From: JANWHV01 sp035534995
GTDB lineage: Bacteria; Chloroflexota; UBA5177; JANWHV01
NCBI GenBank assembly: GCA_035534995.1
Contig: DATLQX010000369.1
Location: 1 to 28,404 of the forward strand
Length of the DNA: 28,404 nt
Reading direction: 5' to 3'
Positions 21,781-28,404 of this stretch are shown piece by piece (position 1 is the first letter of the stretch; every line of letters begins with the position of its first letter). The notes under the pieces were generated by a model. The model had not been told where the DNA came from and did not search any database. It worked only from the letters and a program-made list of their open reading frames with translations. Position numbers and translations under genes: made by a program.

Positions 21781-23364
21781 CTACCGCATCGTGTCCCCCA
21801 GGCGGAGGTCATCCAGATCAAGATCTCGCTGGACTCGGCGCAGGGCCTCATCGCCGATCACGTCGCGGTCGCGCAGGGCGACCAGGGTGGCGCGTTCAGC
21901 GTCAAGCAGATCGCGCCGTACCCGCTGGACCGCGCCCGCGTGTGCCTCGGCATCCTCCGCTTCGTCGCCCGCCCCGGCAAGCCGGGCGGCGCGGCGCTCG
22001 TAGTGGACGCGCAAATCCTCGAGTAACTCCGGCGGAACCTCGTCGCGGGCGGCCCAGACCTTGAGCCGGGCCAGCGCGGCCCTTACCACTGCCTGCCGTG
22101 CCTGGCGTTCCTCGCGCGCCGCCGTGTCGTCCCTGGCCACTCCCAGCCAGCGAATAAGCGCCCCCAGGCTGAGCCCCTGGCCAACCAGGGTAACGAGAAT
22201 AACGCCGAAGGTAAGAAAGAGGATCAGATAGCGGTCGGGGAAGGGCCCATGGGCGGCCCGCTCCGGCAGGGCAAGCGCGAGGGCCAGGGCGATGGCCCCA
22301 CGGAGACCAGCCCAGGCGAGAATGCCCAGTTCGGCGCGCGAGGGCGGGCGAGCGTCGCCTCCGCCCAGCCGGCCCCAGGCGGCGGCGATTTGGATACCCG
22401 GATAGACCCAGGCGATACGGACGACGATCACGGTCAGGCACACCACGGCGGCATTCCCGAGCAGGGCGGGGATAGACTCCCCGGAGAGAGCGAGGACGAT
22501 GGGATGCAATTGGAAGCCCACCAGGATGAAGGTGAGGCCATTGATCACGAAGGTGCCCAATTCCCAGATCGCGTCAGCCTGGAGACGAGTGGCGGGCGCG
22601 ATCGCCAGCGGCGAGCGGCGGCCCATGTAGAGGCCGGTGGTCACGGCCGCCAGCACGCCCGACGCTCCCAGGAGCGCGGCGGGCAGATAGGCCGCGAAGG
22701 GCGTCAGCAAGGCCAGCAGACCCTCGACCCGGCTATCCTCGATATACCGCCGGATCCGCAAGATGATCGCGCCGGCGACCAGCCCCACGGCCACGCCGCC
22801 CACGCTCGCCCCAATGAAGTGCAGGCCGACATCGGCCAGCGAGAAGGAACCATGGACGACAACCCCCACCGCGCTGCCGTAGACGACCAGAGCGGTGGCA
22901 TCATTGACCAGGCTTTCACCTTCCAGAATCACCACCACGCGCCGCGGCACGCCCAGCCGCGCCATGATAGCGGTGGCGGCGACCGCGTCGGTGGCGGACA
23001 CGACCGCGCCGAGCACGAAAGAGACCGGCCAGGGAAGCCCCAGCACCATATGGGCAACCGCGGCGACCCCGACCGTGGTGACCACGACCAGGCCGAAGGC
23101 CAGGGAGGCGATAGGACGCAGGTTGGCGCTAAAATCGCGCCATGAGGTATGGAGGGCCTCCCAGTAGAGCAAGGGAGGCAAAAAGAGAAAAAGAAAAAGA
23201 TCGGGTTCCAGCACCACGTCCGGCAACACCCGATTAGGGATGAAGCCCAGAATCAGGCCGCCAATAACCAGCAGAATTGGGTACGGCACGGACAGCCGAT
23301 TCGCCAGGGACACCAGGCCGGCGACCACCGCGAGCAGGCCCAGGATAAGGGCGATGTCGTACAT
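21781..23364 (-). CDS. CPA1 family Na+(K+)/H+ antiporter
   Basis: This is a 527-aa membrane antiporter with about 12 hydrophobic segments (residues 1 to about 415) and a charged helical cytoplasmic tail of about 100 residues. Family marks are FLFLPPLLYWEALHTSWRDF, GAVVSATDAVAATAIM (ion-binding Asp), ILEGESLVNDATALVVY and WAGLRGAIALALALALP. It should exchange cytoplasmic Na+ or K+ for protons and so control pH and salt. The start is ATG 23364 with GGGGAG about 9 nt upstream; the frame to 23415 is unsupported. It is on the same strand as, and 78 nt behind, the zinc-finger gene, perhaps one transcript. Confidence 0.95.
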   Translation of the reverse strand: MYDIALILGLLAVVAGLVSLANRLSVPYPILLVIGGLILGFIPNRVLPDVVLEPDLFLFLFLPPLLYWEALHTSWRDFSANLRPIASLAFGLVVVTTVGVAAVAHMVLGLPWPVSFVLGAVVSATDAVAATAIMARLGVPRRVVVILEGESLVNDATALVVYGSAVGVVVHGSFSLADVGLHFIGASVGGVAVGLVAGAIILRIRRYIEDSRVEGLLALLTPFAAYLPAALLGASGVLAAVTTGLYMGRRSPLAIAPATRLQADAIWELGTFVINGLTFILVGFQLHPIVLALSGESIPALLGNAAVVCLTVIVVRIAWVYPGIQIAAAWGRLGGGDARPPSRAELGILAWAGLRGAIALALALALPERAAHGPFPDRYLILFLTFGVILVTLVGQGLSLGALIRWLGVARDDTAAREERQARQAVVRAALARLKVWAARDEVPPELLEDLRVHYERRAARLAGAGDEAEDAEAHAGAVQRVRRDLLDAERATLVALRDRDVIGDEALRRVQRDLDLDDLRLGDTMR

Positions 23365-23442
23365 GAGCGAACTCTCCCCAGTGCGCCGCGGCCAGGGCGC
23401 GCGAGGCACCGGCAAGGGAGACCGCGGGCGGACGCGAACCGG

Positions 23443-23709
23443 CTACGCGGGATCCAGCATTATCTCATCCACGTAGCACCAGGCCCACTGATCACCAGGT
23501 TCCACGGACTGCATGATCGGATGCTGGGTGGCGTGAAAGTGCTTGGTCGCGTGGGTGTTCTTCGAGGAGTCACAACAGCCAACGTGCCCACAGGTGAGAC
23601 ACATGCGTAAATGGACCCAGCTATCGCCCGTCTGGAGGCATTCCTCGCAGCCGGGGGCGCTCGGCGTCACTTCCCGCACCTCGGACCAATGCGCGCATCG
23701 GGTCGCCAT
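23443..23709 (-). CDS. UBP-type zinc finger protein
   Basis: This 88-aa protein is almost entirely a ZnF-UBP domain: CAHW (5-8), CEEC (21-24), WVHLRMCLTCGHVGCCD (31-47), THATKHFHATQHPI (52-65) and WAWCYVDE (75-82). In eukaryotes this domain in ubiquitin proteases and HDAC6 binds the free C-terminal Gly-Gly of ubiquitin; the bacterial role is not established. The start is ATG 23709, one base after the TAA of the M20 gene, with GGAGGTGGAG overlapping the end of M20. Tight coupling to the peptidase is therefore likely. A partner with a free small C-terminus is an inference. Confidence 0.9.
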   Translation of the reverse strand: MATRCAHWSEVREVTPSAPGCEECLQTGDSWVHLRMCLTCGHVGCCDSSKNTHATKHFHATQHPIMQSVEPGDQWAWCYVDEIMLDPA

Positions 23710-23710
23710 T

Positions 23711-24901
23711 TTACTCCACCTCCGTATCGGTGAGCGCCAGGGCCAGCACCGCGTTGCCGGCCAATGCTTCTTGCAGCTGGGCGATGCTGATCCGCTCGTT
23801 GGCGATGTGGCAGTCCGCCTCCAGTCCCGGCCCGTAGCCGATTGGGGGAATACCCGCGTCGTGCAGATGGCCGCCATCGGTGGCGAACCGCCAGAATCCC
23901 GCCGGGGCGCCGCCCAGCGCCCGCTCCGCCGCGCGCACCGCCCAATGATCGGACGCCAGGGCGTAGGGACGGAAAATGGCGGGAAGAGCCATGTGCAGGC
24001 CGCTGTAGCTGGTCATATCCTCCTCCACCACCGCGACCTTCCCGCGGCTGCCCGGCGTCAAGGCCGCGTCCAGCAGCCCCTGTAAGGATCGGACCATCGT
24101 CTCCGCCTCTTCACCAGGGATAGTGCGCCAATCGAGGTGGATACGGACGCTTTCGGGAATCACGTTCACGCTGTCGTTATCCGACCGGTAGATGGTGGGA
24201 ACCAGGGTGGCGGGGCCAAACTCCGGATGCGATGGAAGCCGGAGATCGCCGAGTGCCACCAGGAAGGCCGCCGCGGCGGGATGGGGATTGATCGCCTGAT
24301 CCGGGGCACTGGCGTGCCCGGCCCGCCCGGTGATTGTCACCTCGATACCCGTCCGCCCGCGATGTCCCCGCCGAAGCGTACAGGCGCTGGGCTCACCCAC
24401 CACGGCGCTATCGGCCCGCAGATGGGTGACCAGATGTTGGGCGCCGAGGCCGCCGATCTCCTCCATCACCACCGCCGTGACGTAGATATCGCCGGCGGGC
24501 GCGAGATCCGCCGCGCGGAGGAGCGGCGCCAGATGTACCTGGCAGGCCAGCGACCCCTTGATGTCGGTGGTCGCCCGGCCCCAGAGATAGCCGTCCCTCA
24601 CCTGTCCGGAGAAGGGATCGGCGTGCCAATACGCCCGGTCGCCGGGCGAAACATGGTCCATGTGGGCATTAAAGAGCACCGAGCGGCCCGTGCCGCGTCC
24701 CCGAAGGACACCGATCACGTTCCCCGCGTCATCCACCCACACATCATCGTAGCCCAGACGTTCCATTTCGGCCCGAACCAGGGCCGCCACCGCCCCTTCC
24801 TCGCCCGGCATACTGGGGGTACGGACCAACTGGGCAGCGAAGTCCACCGCGGCACCAATCCGGTCCGCCGCCCGCGCCCGCAGGGTATCGGCCACCGCCA
24901 T
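23711..24901 (-). CDS. M20 family metallopeptidase/deacylase (YgeY/ArgE/DapE-like)
   Basis: This is a 396-aa zinc aminoacylase/peptidase with the usual inserted dimerisation domain (about 175-290). Metal ligands and catalytic residues are His80 and Asp82 (NAHMDH), Asp113 (RATTDIKGSL), Glu147/Glu148 (VMEEIGG), Glu170 (VGEPS) and a His near the end (ADCHIANERI). MEEIGGLGA, RRGHRGRTGIEV and ATDGGHLHDAGIPPIGYGPG resemble the YgeY branch, whose substrate is not settled. Three start codons follow one another (GTG 24907, ATG 24904, ATG 24901); GAGGAG lies 7 nt before 24901, so I prefer that one. It is divergent from M24. On the minus strand TGGTATCCT (24954-24946) is a candidate extended -10. Confidence 0.93.
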   Translation of the reverse strand: MAVADTLRARAADRIGAAVDFAAQLVRTPSMPGEEGAVAALVRAEMERLGYDDVWVDDAGNVIGVLRGRGTGRSVLFNAHMDHVSPGDRAYWHADPFSGQVRDGYLWGRATTDIKGSLACQVHLAPLLRAADLAPAGDIYVTAVVMEEIGGLGAQHLVTHLRADSAVVGEPSACTLRRGHRGRTGIEVTITGRAGHASAPDQAINPHPAAAAFLVALGDLRLPSHPEFGPATLVPTIYRSDNDSVNVIPESVRIHLDWRTIPGEEAETMVRSLQGLLDAALTPGSRGKVAVVEEDMTSYSGLHMALPAIFRPYALASDHWAVRAAERALGGAPAGFWRFATDGGHLHDAGIPPIGYGPGLEADCHIANERISIAQLQEALAGNAVLALALTDTEVE

Positions 24902-24945
24902 CATCACGCTCCTCGGCCACTACTCACAGGGAAGCTCCATGCATA

Positions 24946-25018
24946 AGGATACCATTCCAACCTCAACGGCCCACGGGGATAAGGCGAGACGCGGGGAGAA
25001 CCCCAACTCTGGTACGAT
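24946..25018. promoter_or_regulatory. Candidate divergent extended -10 elements of M20 and M24 genes
   Basis: TGGTATCCT on the minus strand (24954-24946) lies about 45 nt before the M20 start. TGGTACGAT on the plus strand (25010-25018) lies about 47 nt before the M24 start. Both fit TGnTAnnnT extended -10 elements. Convincing -35 hexamers are absent. A TGACGTCA palindrome follows at 25026-25033. Confidence 0.4.
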
Positions 25019-25065
25019 GACGGGATGACGTCAAAGACGCACCAGGATGAAGGAGCGCGGCGGCC

Positions 25066-26214
25066 ATGAGTGCCGAGGATCGAGCCCTGCTGCTGATCGG
25101 CGACAGCACCAACAACGCCGACATGTATCACGCGATTGGCTTTCTCTTCGGCGATCCGGTGATCTATCTGCGCGCCGGGGACCACGAGACCCTTGTCTGC
25201 TCCGGCTTCGAGGCCGAGGAGGCCCGCCGGCATTCCCGGATCGCCGACGTTCGTTCGTATCTTGATCCCGATCTTGGCTATCAGCGGGCCCGCGCGGCGT
25301 CGCTCCCCCATCATCTGGCCATGGCCGAGGTCGCGCGCCAGTTGCTGGAATCGGCCGGAGCGAGCGCGGCAACCGTACCCGATACCATTCCCCTCAGCAC
25401 GGTCGATTACCTGCGGGCCCGGGGAATCGAGGTGATCTGCGATCCGGAGGTGAAGGCGCGCGAGCGATTGGTCAAGCGTCCGGACGAGATCGCCGCCATC
25501 GAGGGAACCCAGCGCGCCACCGAAAAGGCCATGCGGCGGGCCATCGACCTGATTGCCGGCAGCGAACCGCGGGCCGGCTTCCTGTTCCATCAGGATCGCC
25601 CACTCACCGCCGAGGATCTGCAATTGGCCATCGACCAGGTGTTCCTGGAGGAACGCTGCCTGGCCGAGGGGACGATCACCTCCGGCGGAACCGATACGGC
25701 CAGCCCACACCACCGGGGCGCCGGCCATCTCCGCGCGGCGGCCCCGATCGTGCTCGACATTTTTCCCCGCCATAAGGATACTCGCTACTTCGCCGATATG
25801 ACCCGGACGGTGAGCAAGGGCGATCCGGGGCCCGCCATCCGCGGAATGTTCGAGGCCACCCTCCGCGCGCAAGAGGCGGCGCTGGCCCTGATCGCGGACG
25901 GGGTCAGCGGCAAGAATGTCTACGAGGCCGCGTGCCGCGTGTTTGAGGATGCCGGCTATCCCACCAGCCTGCGAACCGGCGGCATCCCCGCCACCGGCTT
26001 CATCCATGGCTTGGGTCATGGGGTGGGGCTGGAAATCCACGAGGGGCCACGGATGAGTTTTCACGATGAGACGCTGCACGAGGGCCAGATCGTCACCGTT
26101 GAGCCGGGGCTCTATGACCCGGCGATCGGCGGGGTCCGGATCGAGGATCTGGTGGTGGTGACCGGAGACGGCTGCCGGAACCTGACCCGCTTCGAGAAGG
26201 TCTTGGTCGTGTGA
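25066..26214 (+). CDS. M24 family (Xaa-Pro aminopeptidase/prolidase-like) metallopeptidase
   Basis: This 382-aa protein has a pita-bread fold. Residues 1 to about 140 form the N-terminal creatinase-like domain, and the rest is catalytic. The five metal ligands are all present: Asp231 (LDIFPR), Asp244 (FADMTRT), His318 (IHGLGHGVGLEIHE), Glu346 (TVEPGLY) and Glu360 (RIEDLVVV). His325 is also kept. It probably removes N-terminal residues before Pro or cleaves Xaa-Pro dipeptides. The ATG at 25066 has AAGGAG 10 nt upstream. Its stop overlaps the GTG of the next gene by 3 nt. With the M20 enzyme divergent from it, this is a small peptide-catabolism locus. Confidence 0.94.
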   Translation: MSAEDRALLLIGDSTNNADMYHAIGFLFGDPVIYLRAGDHETLVCSGFEAEEARRHSRIADVRSYLDPDLGYQRARAASLPHHLAMAEVARQLLESAGASAATVPDTIPLSTVDYLRARGIEVICDPEVKARERLVKRPDEIAAIEGTQRATEKAMRRAIDLIAGSEPRAGFLFHQDRPLTAEDLQLAIDQVFLEERCLAEGTITSGGTDTASPHHRGAGHLRAAAPIVLDIFPRHKDTRYFADMTRTVSKGDPGPAIRGMFEATLRAQEAALALIADGVSGKNVYEAACRVFEDAGYPTSLRTGGIPATGFIHGLGHGVGLEIHEGPRMSFHDETLHEGQIVTVEPGLYDPAIGGVRIEDLVVVTGDGCRNLTRFEKVLVV

Positions 26215-26741
26215 TCCAACGTTACCGCGTGGCACCTCTCGATCGGGCGGCCCTGATCCGCACGAGTTGTACCCTGGCGGCCTTGCTGGGGCTACTGGTG
26301 CTGGTCTACATGATCCACCAGTTGGCTCCCCCGATCATGCTGCTCGACGCGCCGCTCGTCATCCTGCCCGCGCTCGCCTATGCCGGAACGCCCGAGGGGT
26401 ACGCGGTCGACGCCCACGCCCTGTACATCGAGCGGCGTGCCATGCGGACCCTTCGCGTTCCCCTTGAGCGCCTGAAAGCAATCCACCCGCTGCCCCGCCC
26501 CGCCGTGGACGGCGCCCTGCGCCTCTTCGGCACCGGCGGCCTCTTCGGCTGGGCCGGGCGGTACCGGTTCCGTGGGCTCGGCTCCGTCTCCATGCACGCC
26601 ACCAACCTGGACCGCCTGCTGGTAATCGAGCGCCGACGGGGCCGTCCCTTACTGATCAGCCCCCTGGACCCCGACGCATTTCTCAACGGGGTGCGCCGGC
26701 AATTCGAGACCATCGAGGGATCCGCCCGCCATCGGTCTTGA
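26211..26741 (+). CDS. Membrane protein with bacterial PH domain (bPH_5-like)
   Basis: This is a 176-aa protein. Two hydrophobic segments at about residues 14-35 and 40-58 anchor it. Residues about 62-168 form a PH-like domain of the bPH_5 kind: YAVDAHALYIERR, VPLERLKAI, LFGTGGLFGWAGRYR, LLISPLDPDAFLNGVRRQF. Function of this domain in bacteria is unknown. The start is a GTG whose last bases form the stop of the M24 gene (GTGA overlap), so translation is coupled to it. The next gene is convergent (stop at 26891). Confidence 0.82.
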   Translation: MIQRYRVAPLDRAALIRTSCTLAALLGLLVLVYMIHQLAPPIMLLDAPLVILPALAYAGTPEGYAVDAHALYIERRAMRTLRVPLERLKAIHPLPRPAVDGALRLFGTGGLFGWAGRYRFRGLGSVSMHATNLDRLLVIERRRGRPLLISPLDPDAFLNGVRRQFETIEGSARHRS

Positions 26742-26771
26742 ATCACAGGTGACGGGCGATCTAGGAGCGCC

Positions 26772-26863
26772 GGTCGCCAGGCCCGCTGAGCTTGGCGGTT
26801 ATCGGACGGATCGGACCGATCCGACCGATCTGATCGTCCCCGTACCAGGCGGGCCTGACGACC
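26772..26863. repeat. Nested 92-nt inverted-repeat element between convergent genes
   Basis: Outer arms are GGTCG-C-CAGGCCCGC (26772-26786) and GCGGGCCTG-A-CGACC (26849-26863); 14 of 15 positions pair. The inside carries alternating GATCGG/CCGATC dyads, including the copy at 26818-26839 of a sequence also found at 21752-21774. It lies in the 149-nt gap between the PH-domain gene and the histidine kinase, both of which end here. It may be a bidirectional terminator or a REP/MITE-like element. Confidence 0.75.
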
Positions 26864-26890
26864 CGCGCCTCTACACATTCTCCTGCCGTG

Positions 26891-27661
26891 CTAGAGACAA
26901 GCGTGGGCCCAGGGGAGGGTAAACCAGAAGGTGTTTCCCGGCCCCTGGTCGGACGTCTGGACCCCTATCTTCCCCTCCATGGCTTCGACCAGGCGGCGGC
27001 AGATGTAGAGGCCAAGTCCGGTGCCGGCGGTCAGACCGGAGGCGGTTCGAGTAGCGCGGAGGCGGCCGAAGCGGGCGAATAAGCGCGCCTGCTCCTCCGC
27101 CGTAAGGCCGGTCCCCTGATCGGTGATCTCAAGCCGGATAGCTGACGAGTCGGGAAGCCAGCGGATCAGAATCGGGGTGCCGGCGGGGGAGTATTTCGCC
27201 GCATTGTCGAGCAAGTTGAGGAGTATCTGCGCCACCCGGTCCCGATCCGCCCACACAAGGTAGGCGGCGGCGGGCGCCTCCACCACGAACTGGCGGTCGT
27301 CATGGACAACGGAGACATCGGCCACCGACTCCGCCACCAGCACCCCCACGTCCGGGCAGCCCAAGCGCACTTCGACATCGGCGGCCAAACGGGTGGCGAG
27401 CGAGACGCTGCCGACCAGGCGCTCCATACGGAGGGTGGAGCGCATGATCCGCTCCACGTTGCCGCGCCGCCGATCCTCTGGAAGCTCGTCCCAGTGGGTG
27501 AGTAAGAGTTGCGCGAAGCCCCGGATCGTGGCCAGGGGCATGCGTAATTCATGCGACAACGCGGAAAGGAAATCGGCGTTGCCGGCCACCACATCCGGGA
27601 TCTCGCCCGAGGCGGCGGGGACTACGGGATCATTCTGAGCGGGAACAAGAATATCGGTCAT
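26891..27661 (-). CDS. Soluble sensor histidine kinase
   Basis: This is a protein of about 256 aa. The HisKA domain has the phospho-acceptor His37 (LSALSHELRMPLATI). The HATPase domain has the N box LLDNAAKYS (Asn153), G1 DQGTG (181-185), an F box (LFARFG) and G2 GTGLGLYI (213-220). There is no membrane segment and no PAS, GAF or HAMP domain, only about 28 short N-terminal residues, so the input must come from elsewhere or be lost. No response regulator is adjacent. The start is uncertain: ATG 27661 has no clear ribosome site, and ATG 27694 with GGGG close upstream is possible. It is divergent from the Nudix gene. Confidence 0.9.
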   Translation of the reverse strand: MTDILVPAQNDPVVPAASGEIPDVVAGNADFLSALSHELRMPLATIRGFAQLLLTHWDELPEDRRRGNVERIMRSTLRMERLVGSVSLATRLAADVEVRLGCPDVGVLVAESVADVSVVHDDRQFVVEAPAAAYLVWADRDRVAQILLNLLDNAAKYSPAGTPILIRWLPDSSAIRLEITDQGTGLTAEEQARLFARFGRLRATRTASGLTAGTGLGLYICRRLVEAMEGKIGVQTSDQGPGNTFWFTLPWAHACL

Positions 27662-27733
27662 GCATGCATTGTGAGCCAGGGCCCAGTGGGCAGCCATCCC
27701 CAAATCGGATAGCCTGACCAGGGGAGAACCTCC

Positions 27734-28402
27734 ATGGCCGCCGAACCGCCGACGCATGAACCGCCAAGTACTGAACCGCTCGATGCCCCTCGGATCGCAG
27801 GCTGGGCCGACGAGCTACGGGCCATGGCGGCGATCGGCCTGCTCTACGGGCACGATCACTTCGATCGCGAACGCTACGCGCGCATCCAGACCATGGCGGC
27901 GGAGATGCTTGCCCTGGCGGCGGTCCCCGGCGGCACTCCGGAGACGGTGCGGGCGGCTCTAGCCCGCGATATAGGCTATGTCACGGTCAAGGTAGGGGTA
28001 GCGGGCGCGGTGTTCGACCACGCGGGATGGCTGCTATTGCTTCAGCGGCGAGACAGCGGCCTCTGGGCCATGCCCGGTGGCTGGGCGGACGTTGGGGACG
28101 ACACGCCGGCCGCCATGACCGCGCGCGAGGTGCGCGAGGAAACCGGGATGGAGGTCCATGTAGACCGCTTGCTCGGTCTCTATGATAGCCGTCGCCGCCG
28201 CTTCGGCCATCCCCATCACCTGTACCACATCGTCTTTGCCTGCACGCCCATCGGTGGAGAGCCGAGGGTCACCGAGGAATCGCGAGCCATCGCGTGGTTC
28301 ACCCCCGATCGCCTCCCGCCGCTGGCGGTCAGCCATACGGACGCCGTCCAGGACGCCTTCCGCTGGTGGGCCGACCCCACCCTGCCGGCGGTGTTCGACT
28401 GA
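27734..28402 (+). CDS. Nudix hydrolase with N-terminal Nudix_N-type domain
   Basis: This is a 222-aa complete protein. Residues about 20-75 look like the helical Nudix_N domain found in ADP-ribose pyrophosphatase-like proteins (ADELRAMAAIGLLYGHDHFDRERYARI). The Nudix box starts at Gly116 and ends REVREETGM (131-139), keeping the metal-binding REVREE. Its spacing is one residue longer than GX5EX7REUXEEXGU, and the first Glu is Asp122 or Asp123. Hydrolysis of an NDP-linked compound is likely, with ADP-ribose or a related sugar nucleotide most plausible. The ATG at 27734 has GGGGAGA upstream. Confidence 0.93.
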   Translation: MAAEPPTHEPPSTEPLDAPRIAGWADELRAMAAIGLLYGHDHFDRERYARIQTMAAEMLALAAVPGGTPETVRAALARDIGYVTVKVGVAGAVFDHAGWLLLLQRRDSGLWAMPGGWADVGDDTPAAMTAREVREETGMEVHVDRLLGLYDSRRRRFGHPHHLYHIVFACTPIGGEPRVTEESRAIAWFTPDRLPPLAVSHTDAVQDAFRWWADPTLPAVFD

Positions 28403-28404
28403 AC

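Noticed and set aside
22249..23145. Plus-strand frame of 298 codons
   Set aside because: It is antisense to the CPA1 antiporter, with Gly/His/Asp/Gln-rich composition typical of a shadow of membrane-protein codons.
24904..26235. Long open frame (443 codons) on the minus strand
   Set aside because: It is antisense to the M24 gene, whose five metal ligands are all intact. The antisense product has no recognisable domain.

Overview
The window is a GC-rich bacterial chromosome segment with about 21 intact protein genes, one probable frameshifted gene, and no rRNA, tRNA or CRISPR. Several features together suggest a member of the Chloroflexota, perhaps near the Thermomicrobia: two large XRE-HTH/NB-ARC/TPR regulators, a Uma2 protein with a coiled-coil tail, a bacterial UBP zinc finger, an Mca-like deacetylase, and XRE regulators carrying a cyclase-like domain. 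This placement is an inference from gene content, not a measured phylogeny.

Layout. Positions 1-208 hold no convincing gene. 208-535 (-) is a small membrane protein interrupted by a one-base frameshift. A 22-bp perfect inverted repeat separates it from a secreted double-cupredoxin gene (644-1606, -). Two large STAND-type regulators lie tail to tail (1891-4263 + and 4476-7640 -). A secreted FN3/beta-repeat protein follows (7836-9173, +). From 9245 to 12865 the minus strand carries a metabolic block, in transcription order: ClpS, metallo-beta-lactamase-fold hydrolase, 3Fe-4S type ferredoxin, PIG-L/Mca-like amidase, a 65-aa orphan, a clear intrinsic terminator, then an Ldh2-type dehydrogenase. 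Divergent from ClpS are a Uma2 endonuclease-like protein and polyphosphate kinase ppk1, with overlapping ends. An AI-2E family permease follows on the minus strand.

17.4-20.8 kb looks like a stress module: a PfpI/DJ-1 protein, a DUF2795-type protein, a membrane-anchored LEA-like protein made of 17 eleven-residue repeats, and a GH130 glycoside phosphorylase/hydrolase whose start overlaps the LEA-like gene. An aldo/keto reductase follows. A minus-strand run then holds an M20 peptidase, a UBP zinc finger (one base after the M20 stop) and a CPA1 Na+/H+ antiporter. Divergent from M20 are an M24 peptidase and a coupled PH-domain membrane protein. The window ends with a soluble histidine kinase (-) and a complete Nudix hydrolase (+).

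The most interesting items are the 11-mer LEA-like membrane protein coupled to GH130, the hidden frameshifted gene with its structured leader, and several long intergenic inverted repeats. One of these repeats places a stop codon in a hairpin loop, and another is a roughly 92-nt nested element between convergent genes.
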